In this document: positions 1 to 6,552 of the stretch, one piece after another
Position numbering within the stretch: the stretch's first letter is position 1
Layout of the letters: each line of letters starts with the position of its first letter
Assembly: GCA_030691295.1 (NCBI GenBank)
Contig: JAUYEQ010000284.1
Coordinates: 1 to 9,129 of the forward strand
Reading direction: 5' to 3'
Length of the DNA stretch: 9,129 nt
From: Bacteroidota bacterium
Lineage (GTDB): Bacteria > Bacteroidota > Bacteroidia > Bacteroidales > Prolixibacteraceae
The notes under the pieces: generated by a model
Told to the model about the DNA's origin: nothing
Databases searched by the model: none
Seen by the model: the letters and a program-made list of their open reading frames with translations, nothing else
Program-made: the position numbers and the translations under genes

Positions 1-52
1 GTGCAGAATCAACGGTAAGTTACCTGATGGCAAGATTAACCATGGAAAAGAA

Positions 53-119
53 TGTGGCAATAATGTAACTTTTTTTCGGAATTGTGTAACAAGTCAAAAC
101 TCACAATTTCATATTTTTA
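53..119 (+). promoter_or_regulatory. Composite promoter-like motif upstream of the small exported protein (copy 1 of 3)
   Basis: Three blocks are visible: TGTGGCAATAATGTAAC at 53-69, TGTAAC at 85-90 (within ATTGTGTAAC) and TATTTTTA at 112-119. The last is one base off the Bacteroidota -7 consensus TAnnTTTG. The same blocks recur with identical start-to-start distances (32, then 27) at 3640-3706 and 4950-5016. If the -7 assignment is right, transcription would begin near 124, leaving a leader of about 26 bases before the ATG at 150. No canonical TTG sits at the usual -33 distance. TGTAAC ends 21 bases before the -7 box and may take that role, while the first block lies about 55-71 bases upstream of the presumed start, as an activator site would. 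Transcription start and regulator are inferred. Confidence 0.55.
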
Positions 120-149
120 GGCACTCAAATTAATTTAAAAAGAAACAAG

Positions 150-464
150 ATGAAAAAGACAATTTTTATTGCATTGTTCACGATTTTCACTTTTGTTGCA
201 ACAACGACATTTGCAAACAATTCTGATTCGAAAACTGCTCCGGTTGCAACTGAAAACAAATTATCAACAGAAGAAATTACCCGCCTGAACAATAGAGTTG
301 AAGAAATTCGCAACATCGACAAATCGGACATGACCGTTGCTGAAAAACGTGAACTGAGAAAAGAAAGCAAGGGAATTAAGGAAAATGTACGCAAAGGTGG
401 CGAAGTAATTTACATCAGTGGTGGAACTATTTTATTGATTATCCTGATCCTTATTTTGATCTAA
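150..464 (+). CDS. Small exported protein with hydrophobic C-terminal anchor, function unknown
   Basis: The 104-residue product starts with a clear Sec signal peptide (KK n-region, hydrophobic stretch, probable cleavage after FA at residue 22). A low-complexity linker follows, then a charged, predicted helical segment at about residues 38-80 rich in E, R and K (LSTEEITRLNNRVEEIR and on). Residues 89-104 are almost wholly Ile/Leu after a GG pair and run to the last residue, forming a C-terminal membrane anchor or hydrophobic tail. Small proteins of this layout are common and uncharacterised in Bacteroidota; I recognise the architecture but know no function. The ATG at 150 follows an A-rich leader (AAAAAGAAACAAG) typical of the phylum. 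It is monocistronic, with a promoter-like composite motif upstream and a strong hairpin at 549-582 downstream. The promoter is shared with two operons further along, suggesting a common envelope or stress response (inference). Confidence 0.85.
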   Translation: MKKTIFIALFTIFTFVATTTFANNSDSKTAPVATENKLSTEEITRLNNRVEEIRNIDKSDMTVAEKRELRKESKGIKENVRKGGEVIYISGGTILLIILILILI

Positions 465-548
465 TCGGACAATCCGGATACATGATATTGTTGCTATAAC
501 AAGCTATATCATTGGAACTAAATATAAATCGGTATGATTACCCTTTTG

Positions 549-589
549 TAAATATGCAATACTGATCCGTATTGCATATTTATTTTTAT
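549..589 (+). terminator. Strong hairpin, probable intrinsic terminator of the small exported protein gene
   Basis: TAAATATGCAATAC (549-562) is perfectly complementary to GTATTGCATATTTA (569-582) around the loop TGATCC, a 14-bp uninterrupted stem, followed by the T-rich TTTTTATA. The stem is AT-rich but long. It lies 85 bases beyond the upstream stop and only 15 bases before the ATG at 598, so it may end the upstream transcript or lie in the 5' leader of the peptidase mRNA. Confidence 0.65.
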
Positions 590-597
590 AAAGAACA

Positions 598-3500
598 ATG
601 CAAAAAAAAACATCCTATATCGTTCATCTGAAGCCACTTCTCCCCTACTGTAAAATCATGCAACTATTGACCTTTTGCTTCATTTTTATCCTGTCAGTTT
701 CTGAAGTTTCGGCGCAGGAATATTTTCAGCAGGAAGTCAATTTCAGGATAGATGTTACACTGAACGATCAATTGCACGAATTAAATGCTTTTGAAACAAT
801 CGAATACATCAACAACTCACCAGATACGCTTCTATCGCTTTATTTTCATTTGTGGCCGAATGCCTATTCAAATAATAAAACCGAATTGGCCAAACAGCTA
901 TTCCGCATCAATGGGAAACAAAAACTTTTTAACGATCCTGAATTGCAGGGATACATCGATTCACTCGACTTTAAGGTTAACAACCAGCAGGTTCAGTGGA
1001 ATTTATTGGCAGACCAACCGGATATTTGCAAAATATTCCTGAATGCTCCGCTTAAATCAGGCGACACCATCATGATTACCACCCCATTTCATGTAAAAAT
1101 ACCCAAAGGAGTAAGTTCCCGGTTGGGACACATCGGCGAATCCTATCAAATTTCGCAATGGTATCCAAAACCGGCTGTTTACGACCGCAACGGCTGGCAT
1201 CCGATGTCGTATCAGGATCAGGGCGAATTTTATTCCGAATTCGGAAGTTTCGATGTAAGCATTACTTTGCCTGAAAATTACATCGTAGGCGCAACCGGAA
1301 TACTGAACAATCCGGAGGAACTTGAAATGCTTGACAAACTGGCTGCCGATACTTCATGGATCAAAACAATACCTTCTAAAGAGGCAGCCTTTCCGCCATC
1401 ATCAGAAAAAATGAAAACGCTCCGATATACAAAAAGCAACATCCACGATTTTGCATGGTTTGCCGATAAACGGTTCCATGTTTTGAAAGGGAAAGTGAAA
1501 CTTCCGAATTCAGGAAAAGAGGTAACTACATGGGCAATGTTTACCAATCAGCAGGCCGAACTTTGGAAAGATGCCATTCCTTACATAAATAATGCGCTCT
1601 GGTATTTTTCGAAATGGAACGGCGATTATCCCTACGAAAGTTTTACCGCACTGCAAAGCGCACTGAGCGCCGGAAACGGCATGGAATATCCCGGCATTAC
1701 AGTAATTGGTATGGCAAGTGATGCTTATGCTTTGGACGATGTGATTGCGCACGAAATAGGGCACACATGGTTTTACAGCGTATTGGGATCGAACGAACGC
1801 AGGTACCCGTTTTTGGACGAAGGCATTACCAGCGCCAACGAAGTCCGGTATATGACTGAAAGATATCCCGACAAAAAACTTTGGGAGGTCATGATCAGAA
1901 ACACGAAACTGGCCAGGTTTTTTAACATCGACCAAATGCCCGTAAAACTGAAGAGCGAACTCGAATGGCTTTCGCATGCCCGCGACAACCTGGAACAACC
2001 CATTAATTTACACTCAAACGATTACACCACTATAAACTATAGCCTGATGATTTATACCAAAGCAGGAATGGCCTTTAACTATCTGAGGGCATACCTTGGC
2101 GATTCGGTTTACGATTCGGTCATGCACGAATTTTACCGCGAATGGAAATTCAGGCATCCCCAACCCGACGATTTGCGCAAAACATTTGAACCCGTTACCG
2201 GCAAAAACCTCGACTGGTTTTTCAGTGATTTGATTGGCACCACCAAAAGACTGGACTATAAAGCGGTTCGTTTTGAGAACCAGAAGCTGCTCGTAAAAAA
2301 CAATGGAGAGTTGGCATCACCACTGGTTATTGCCGGAATGACCGGTGATTCGATTTATTTTGAAAAATGGGTGGATGGTTTTGAGGGACAGCAGTGGATC
2401 GAACTTCCGACGGAAAATTATTCTGAACTGAAAATCGACCCAAAACATGTTTCTCCCGAACTTTTCAGGCTCAACAACAACATTCGCACGACCGGACTTT
2501 TTCCAAAGACTGACCCTGTCCGGAAACAGCTTTACTTTACACTTGAAGATCCGGAGAAAAGGTATCTGAGTTATTTCCCCGCATTTAACTGGAACCGCGA
2601 AAACGGGCTGATGTTTGGGATGGCTGTACACAGCGGTTTTCTGATGCCCAAACCGTTCGAATATTTTGTGATGCCGTTTGTGTCGTTCAAAAATGGCCGA
2701 TTGGCCGGTTTCGGGAAAGTGGCCTACAACTTTACTCCCTTCGAAAACTTCATCCGAAAGGCAACCATTTCGCTGGAAGGAACACAATTCGGCGCTCCCG
2801 GCAATCAGAATTATCAAAAGGCAAAAGCCGGATTGGCTCTTTATTTCAGGAACTACAAAGAAAATAGCCCCCTTTCGCAAATGGTATTTGGAAATTACAT
2901 AACCGCTTCAAACCTTTACCAGATCCAGCTTCAGGAAAAGGCAGCGATGAGTTCTTTTCTGCAATTTGGCTACCAGTTGGAAAAGTCCGCTTCAATCAAT
3001 CCTTTTAATTTGCTGGTTTCTTCTGAATCCAGTCAGTCGTTCCTGAAAACATCCATGGAGTTGAATTACCGGGTAAGTTATTACGGAAAGAAAAAAGGTC
3101 TTGATATCCGTTTGTTTGCCGGAACCATGCTGAAAAATAATCCGGATGTTCCCTTTTATGCGCTTGCTGCAAGTGGCAGAAGCGGATCGGAGCAATATCT
3201 GTACGACGGCACTTATCCCGATCGTTTCAGCGAATTCCCCAAAACCCTGTGGTCGCGACAAATGAGCTTTTCCGAAGGCGGTTTGGTATCGCCGGTAAAC
3301 GACCAACTTGGATACAGCCAATGGCTGGTTTCCTTGTCGTTCACAAGTAGTTTGCCCGGAAATGCCAACCGGCTACCTGTAAAACCGTTTGTAAATTTCC
3401 TCCTGAACGATCACGGAAACGGATCGGCAAACAATTCGCCCTTATTTTATGAAGCAGGCCTGAAAGCAGGGTTATGGAACTTTTTAGAAATTTACATTCC

Positions 3501-3627
3501 AATTGTGGTTTCCGAAAACATTGAATCAATTACCGGATCGTTCAAAGACCGGATTCGTTTGGTTTTTAGCCTGAATGCAATCAATCAGGTAAAGTTAAAT
3601 TCAGGAGTAGGTTTTGAGGTAAGGTAA
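598..3627 (+). CDS. Exported M1-family zinc aminopeptidase with C-terminal beta-barrel-like region
   Basis: This 1009-residue protein is a gluzincin of peptidase family M1. The zinc site HEIGH is at 385-389 with the third ligand E408 in LDEG, giving the classic HExxH-18-E spacing. The exopeptidase/substrate motif is GNGMEYP at 359-365 (GAMEN-like), and Y486 in YTKAGMAFNYLR fits the transition-state tyrosine. Such enzymes remove N-terminal residues from peptides. A signal peptide is evident at residues 21-39, ending SVSEVSA before Q40, so the enzyme is exported. The ATG at 658 (residue 21) gives a more ordinary signal peptide and is a serious alternative start; the ATG at 598 sits only 15 bases after a strong hairpin. 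Residues about 50-310 form the N-terminal beta domain and 310-560 the catalytic domain. From about 660 to the C-terminus the sequence alternates aromatic and polar residues as in outer-membrane barrels, well beyond a minimal M1 catalytic core. It probably stands alone: long gaps on both sides and no composite promoter. Confidence 0.93.
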   Translation: MQKKTSYIVHLKPLLPYCKIMQLLTFCFIFILSVSEVSAQEYFQQEVNFRIDVTLNDQLHELNAFETIEYINNSPDTLLSLYFHLWPNAYSNNKTELAKQLFRINGKQKLFNDPELQGYIDSLDFKVNNQQVQWNLLADQPDICKIFLNAPLKSGDTIMITTPFHVKIPKGVSSRLGHIGESYQISQWYPKPAVYDRNGWHPMSYQDQGEFYSEFGSFDVSITLPENYIVGATGILNNPEELEMLDKLAADTSWIKTIPSKEAAFPPSSEKMKTLRYTKSNIHDFAWFADKRFHVLKGKVKLPNSGKEVTTWAMFTNQQAELWKDAIPYINNALWYFSKWNGDYPYESFTALQSALSAGNGMEYPGITVIGMASDAYALDDVIAHEIGHTWFYSVLGSNERRYPFLDEGITSANEVRYMTERYPDKKLWEVMIRNTKLARFFNIDQMPVKLKSELEWLSHARDNLEQPINLHSNDYTTINYSLMIYTKAGMAFNYLRAYLGDSVYDSVMHEFYREWKFRHPQPDDLRKTFEPVTGKNLDWFFSDLIGTTKRLDYKAVRFENQKLLVKNNGELASPLVIAGMTGDSIYFEKWVDGFEGQQWIELPTENYSELKIDPKHVSPELFRLNNNIRTTGLFPKTDPVRKQLYFTLEDPEKRYLSYFPAFNWNRENGLMFGMAVHSGFLMPKPFEYFVMPFVSFKNGRLAGFGKVAYNFTPFENFIRKATISLEGTQFGAPGNQNYQKAKAGLALYFRNYKENSPLSQMVFGNYITASNLYQIQLQEKAAMSSFLQFGYQLEKSASINPFNLLVSSESSQSFLKTSMELNYRVSYYGKKKGLDIRLFAGTMLKNNPDVPFYALAASGRSGSEQYLYDGTYPDRFSEFPKTLWSRQMSFSEGGLVSPVNDQLGYSQWLVSLSFTSSLPGNANRLPVKPFVNFLLNDHGNGSANNSPLFYEAGLKAGLWNFLEIYIPIVVSENIESITGSFKDRIRLVFSLNAINQVKLNSGVGFEVR

Positions 3628-3639
3628 GCGAAAATAAAA

Positions 3640-3706
3640 TGTGTGAATATTGCAATTATTATTAAAAAAAATGTAACAGGAAAACGGTCAGATATTCCGA
3701 TTTTTG
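3640..3706 (+). promoter_or_regulatory. Composite promoter-like motif upstream of the membrane protein/PRC-barrel operon (copy 2 of 3)
   Basis: TGTGTGAATATTGCAAT (3640-3656), TGTAAC (3672-3677) and GATTTTTG (3699-3706) match the blocks at 53-119 and 4950-5016 with the same 32- and 27-base start-to-start distances. GATTTTTG differs from TAnnTTTG only at the first base. The predicted transcription start, near 3711, would fall on the palindrome at 3710-3723, leaving a leader of about 48 bases before the ATG at 3759. The 13-mer AAAATGTGTGAAT at 3636-3648 is repeated exactly at 4946-4958. Confidence 0.55.
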
Positions 3707-3709
3707 CTG

Positions 3710-3723
3710 TGTGAAATTTCACA
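3710..3723. promoter_or_regulatory. Perfect 14-bp palindrome, candidate operator
   Basis: TGTGAAATTTCACA is a perfect palindrome with half-sites TGTGA/TCACA separated by four bases. It begins immediately after the putative -7 box and covers the predicted transcription start, where a repressor would block initiation. The half-sites resemble those of the CRP/FNR superfamily, but classical CRP spacing is six bases, so no specific regulator is assigned. The other two copies of the composite promoter lack this palindrome. Confidence 0.4.
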
Positions 3724-3758
3724 TCCTGCAGATAAGGGGAAAAAATAAAAACACCATT

Positions 3759-4337
3759 ATGACAGTAATTAAAATTGAAAAGAAAAAACCGGTTTGGCCA
3801 TTGATATTGGGTATTGGCGTTGTTGCCGTGCTTATTTATTTTTTTGCCTTTAATGAAAAAGAAGAAACAGTGCAGGAAGTTCAGTTTACCGAAGATCTGA
3901 TAAATGTGACCGAATTCAACAGAACAGTAGCTTCATATGTGAATTTCATAAATGAGGATACCCTGAAAATGGAGTATAACGATTCGTTTAGTAAAGAAGC
4001 ATTTCTGAGATTGGTTGACGCAACAAATGCCATGGCTGAAGAAATTAATATGGACATTCATTCGAATATGGCCAGGGTAGTAAAGTACGTTAACAGAATA
4101 AAAGCTGATCCCATTGAAACCGCCCATGCCGACGATTTCCGAAAAGCTGCCGATCTTTTAACCAGCTCAGTTTTGAAAAGTATGCAGCAGTCAAAATATC
4201 CTGATTTGGCCAGCGATATTGTGGAACTCGAAAATGCATCTGCCTCCATTGATCCGAATATACTGATACTCGATCAGATATACCAGATTAAAACGTTTTT
4301 CAGAGAAGCTTCCGACCTGCTTCTGAAGATGAACTAA
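3759..4337 (+). CDS. Single-pass membrane-anchored helical protein, function unknown
   Basis: The 192-residue product has a short basic N-terminus (KIEKKK), one transmembrane segment at about residues 12-31 (PLILGIGVVAVLIYFFAF), and an acidic stretch leading to a soluble domain of about 160 residues. That domain is predicted largely helical and lacks cysteines or recognisable catalytic motifs. The positive-inside rule places the soluble part outside the cytoplasm (inference). The frame is open back to a GTG at 3711, but that start lies in a palindrome at the predicted transcription start and would hide the N-in anchor, so the ATG at 3759, after an A-rich leader, is preferred. The PRC-barrel gene begins 24 bases after the stop, so the two are probably co-transcribed from the composite promoter upstream. 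I do not recognise a named family; a role in envelope homeostasis is only suggested by context. Confidence 0.85.
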   Translation: MTVIKIEKKKPVWPLILGIGVVAVLIYFFAFNEKEETVQEVQFTEDLINVTEFNRTVASYVNFINEDTLKMEYNDSFSKEAFLRLVDATNAMAEEINMDIHSNMARVVKYVNRIKADPIETAHADDFRKAADLLTSSVLKSMQQSKYPDLASDIVELENASASIDPNILILDQIYQIKTFFREASDLLLKMN

Positions 4338-4361
4338 TTGAATCTTAAAAATATTAGAACC

Positions 4362-4883
4362 ATGTCTGAAAAAAATAGAAATCTGTATTATCTGGATGAA
4401 TTATCCGATTACAAAGTTGCCTCTGATTACAGTGATGTAAGGGGTTGGGAAGTGATTGATGCCGACAGCCGGACAATTGGGGTTGTGGATCATTTGCTTG
4501 TTAACAAAGAAGCGGAACGCGTTGTCTATCTCGACGTTGAAATAGATATTTCATTGATAGAAGACGGTCACAACACTTTTCAGCTTCCGGTAAGCGAAGG
4601 TGTGCATGAGTTTATAAACAAGGATGGGGCCAATCATCTTATTATCCCGATAGGAATGGCAAATTTGGATGAAAAGAACAAAAGGGTAACCACCAACCAT
4701 ATAAACAGTTCAACTTTTGCGCAAACCAGACGGTTCAAAAAAGGAGATACCATTGATTTTGGATACGAACTAAATGTGCTGCGCCATTTTACCGAAGATC
4801 ATACAGTTGATGAGAGTCCTTCCTCGGGCAAACAGTTTTATAACCGCAAGGAATTTGACATTTCAAAAATCAGAAATACTTAG
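4362..4883 (+). CDS. PRC-barrel domain protein
   Basis: The 173-residue cytoplasmic protein has no signal peptide or membrane segment. Residues about 10-60 form a PRC-barrel, the small beta-barrel first described in the photosynthetic reaction-centre H subunit and ribosome maturation factor RimM. The diagnostic stretch is VRGWEVIDADSRTIGVVDHL followed by LVNKEAERVVYLDVEID. The second half (HLIIPIGMANLDE, then NSSTFAQTRRFKKGDTID) resembles the extension found in Bacteroidota PRC-barrel proteins often annotated as stress-related or photosystem-like. PRC-barrels usually mediate protein or RNA contacts rather than catalysis; the partner here is unknown. The frame is open upstream to a TTG at 4338, one base past the previous stop, but the ATG at 4362 is the natural start and places the protein about eight residues before the conserved YYLDELSDYKVASDYSDVRG segment. 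It is the second gene of a two-gene unit. Confidence 0.9.
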   Translation: MSEKNRNLYYLDELSDYKVASDYSDVRGWEVIDADSRTIGVVDHLLVNKEAERVVYLDVEIDISLIEDGHNTFQLPVSEGVHEFINKDGANHLIIPIGMANLDEKNKRVTTNHINSSTFAQTRRFKKGDTIDFGYELNVLRHFTEDHTVDESPSSGKQFYNRKEFDISKIRNT

Positions 4884-4949
4884 AAAAAAAGCACAGCAAC
4901 ATGGGGCTGGAAATCAATTCGATTGTTCCGAAAAATCCCGAACAAAAAA

Positions 4950-5016
4950 TGTGTGAATCTTATAATAATTCCCGGAAATTGTGTAAGACTTTTTTTTACC
5001 TCCACATTTATCTTTA
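4950..5016 (+). promoter_or_regulatory. Composite promoter-like motif upstream of the radical SAM operon (copy 3 of 3)
   Basis: TGTGTGAATCTTATAAT (4950-4966), TGTAAG (4982-4987, within ATTGTGTAAG) and TATCTTTA (5009-5016) repeat the blocks at 53-119 and 3640-3706 with identical spacing. This copy and copy 1 also share GGAA just before TTGTGTAA, and GG directly after the -7-like box. The predicted start near 5021 leaves a leader of about 19 bases before the ATG at 5040. A further TGTGTGA at 5034-5040 overlaps the start codon. An independent promoter here fits the 156-base gap after the PRC-barrel gene. Confidence 0.55.
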
Positions 5017-5039
5017 GGGTATTCTTAATAAAATGTGTG

Positions 5040-6536
5040 ATGAACGTATTATTAGTATATCCGCAATACCCCGATTCTTTTTGGAGTTTCAAAAACATAA
5101 TGAGATTTATCTCAAAGAAAGCAACTGTGCCGCCACTTGGCTTAATAACCGTTTCGGCAATGCTCCCTAAAACCTGGAAGAAAAAACTGGTTGACATGAA
5201 TGTTTCAGCGCTGCAACCGGCTGATCTGATTTGGGCCGATTATGTTTTTATCAGCGCCATGCACATTCAGCAGGAATCGGTTGACAAAATTATTGACCTC
5301 TGCCTGAAGTATGAAGTTAAAATTATTGCAGGTGGCCCGCTCTTTACACAGGAATACGCGAAATATCCTCAAATCGATCATTTCATTTTGAATGAAGCAG
5401 AAATTACGATGCCTTTGTTCCTGAATGATTTAAATGCTGGCAAGACTCCGGAAAAAATTTACAGGACTGATCAACATGCGGATATAAAATTGACTCCCCT
5501 ACCCGATTACAATTTGCTGTCGCTAAAGGACTATGTAACCATGAATATTCAGGTCTCACGCGGATGCCCTTTCGCCTGCGACTTTTGCGAAATCACATCA
5601 CTTTTGGGACACAAAGTCAGAATGAAAAATACAAGTCAGATTATTCAGGAGCTTGAAGTACTTTACAATCTGAACTGGCGCGGCCCGATACTTATTGTGG
5701 ACGATAATTTTATAGGGAACAAAAAAGAGGTCAAAAACAACCTCCTCCCGGCCATGAAGATTTGGATGAAATTGCACAAATATCCGTTTACATTTAACAT
5801 TCAGTCCTCGATAAACCTTGCCGATGATGAAGAGTTAATGCTGCTGATGGCCGAAACAGGGTTTACCTCCACATTTGTTGGCATCGAAACTCCTGACGAA
5901 AAATCACTTCAGGAATGTAACAAGGGGCAAAATAATAACAGGGACTTGCTACTCAGTGTGAAAAAGATACAAAACTCAGGATTGCAGGTTTCGGGCGGAT
6001 TTATTGTTGGTTTCGATACGGATACTGCCTCTGTATTTCAGAAACAAATTGATTTTATACAGCAAAGCGGAATTGTATCGGCAATGGTTGGATTGTTAAA
6101 TGCTCCGAAGAATACGGTACTTTACAACCGGCTGAAAGCTGAAAACCGGCTAACTGCCGAATCATCAGGAAACAATACCGATTCGTCGATGAATTTTGTT
6201 CCCGTAATGAATTCTCAGGAACTTATAGACGGGTATAAAAGCATCATTCAGAATATTTATGCAACAAAGCCCTATTACCAACGAATCCGCAGGTTCCTGC
6301 TAAACTACCGGCAAATTAACAAGCAGAAAAAGAAAATGGAATTTTCGTATCTGGTCAGTTTTTTCAAATCACTATACGTTATCGGCATTCTGAACAGAGG
6401 CAGGGGCGAATACTGGAAACTATTGATCTGGACACTTTTCAGGAGGCCTGCATTATTAAAAGACGCATTGACTTTTGCTGTATATGGATACCATTTCAGA
6501 ACTGTATATGGAATAAGCAACACAAATAGTAATTAA
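5040..6536 (+). CDS. B12-binding-domain radical SAM protein, DUF4070/HpnP-like family
   Basis: The 498-residue protein has an N-terminal cobalamin-binding-type Rossmann domain (MNVLLVYPQYPDSFWSF, PPLGLITVSAMLP, VDMNV, IIAGGPLFT; about residues 1-145). The radical SAM core follows, with the [4Fe-4S] motif CPFACDFC (C176, C180, C183), the acidic VDDNFIGN strand and the FVGIETPDE strand. The C-terminal 150 residues correspond to DUF4070. This architecture is shared with the hopanoid C-2 methylase HpnP and related class B radical SAM methylases. No hopanoid gene is visible and the substrate is unknown, so I do not assign hpnP. The classical base-off DxHxxG cobalamin motif is not apparent, as in several members of this superfamily. 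The frame is open back to a TTG at 4923, but the conserved MNVLLVYPQ start fixes the ATG at 5040. The next gene follows after 16 bases, suggesting an operon. The composite promoter links it to the two upstream units. Confidence 0.92.
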   Translation: MNVLLVYPQYPDSFWSFKNIMRFISKKATVPPLGLITVSAMLPKTWKKKLVDMNVSALQPADLIWADYVFISAMHIQQESVDKIIDLCLKYEVKIIAGGPLFTQEYAKYPQIDHFILNEAEITMPLFLNDLNAGKTPEKIYRTDQHADIKLTPLPDYNLLSLKDYVTMNIQVSRGCPFACDFCEITSLLGHKVRMKNTSQIIQELEVLYNLNWRGPILIVDDNFIGNKKEVKNNLLPAMKIWMKLHKYPFTFNIQSSINLADDEELMLLMAETGFTSTFVGIETPDEKSLQECNKGQNNNRDLLLSVKKIQNSGLQVSGGFIVGFDTDTASVFQKQIDFIQQSGIVSAMVGLLNAPKNTVLYNRLKAENRLTAESSGNNTDSSMNFVPVMNSQELIDGYKSIIQNIYATKPYYQRIRRFLLNYRQINKQKKKMEFSYLVSFFKSLYVIGILNRGRGEYWKLLIWTLFRRPALLKDALTFAVYGYHFRTVYGISNTNSN

Positions 6537-6552
6537 AAACAAACAAGTAAAG

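Noticed and set aside
3..68. Possible 3' end of an upstream gene: the frame from base 3 reads 21 codons to TAA at 66-68 (ending MEKNVAIM).
   Set aside because: Too short to recognise, and the frame starting at base 2 is open even longer (to 131). With no family match or upstream sequence, a gene end cannot be told from chance.
484..510. Small imperfect inverted repeat (TTGTT-GCTAT-AACAA inside GATA...TATC) after the small exported protein gene.
   Set aside because: Only five paired core bases with no T-tract; the hairpin at 549-582 is far stronger and this one may be chance in AT-rich DNA.
1510..1998. Long minus-strand frames within the peptidase gene (also at 2317-2880).
   Set aside because: They are antisense to a well-supported gene with catalytic motifs, show no recognisable domain and have no spacing or start signals of their own.
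3710..3723. CRP binding site (TGTGA-N6-TCACA).
   Set aside because: The spacer between half-sites is four bases, not six, so the classical CRP assignment does not hold.
3711..3758. N-terminal extension of the membrane-anchored protein from a GTG at 3711.
   Set aside because: The extension lies over the palindrome and the predicted transcription start; the ATG at 3759 gives a clean basic N-terminus and anchor.
4923..5039. 39-residue hydrophobic extension of the radical SAM protein from a TTG, looking a little like a signal sequence.
   Set aside because: It spans the composite promoter, and the MNVLLVYPQ beginning at 5040 is where the cobalamin-binding domain normally starts.
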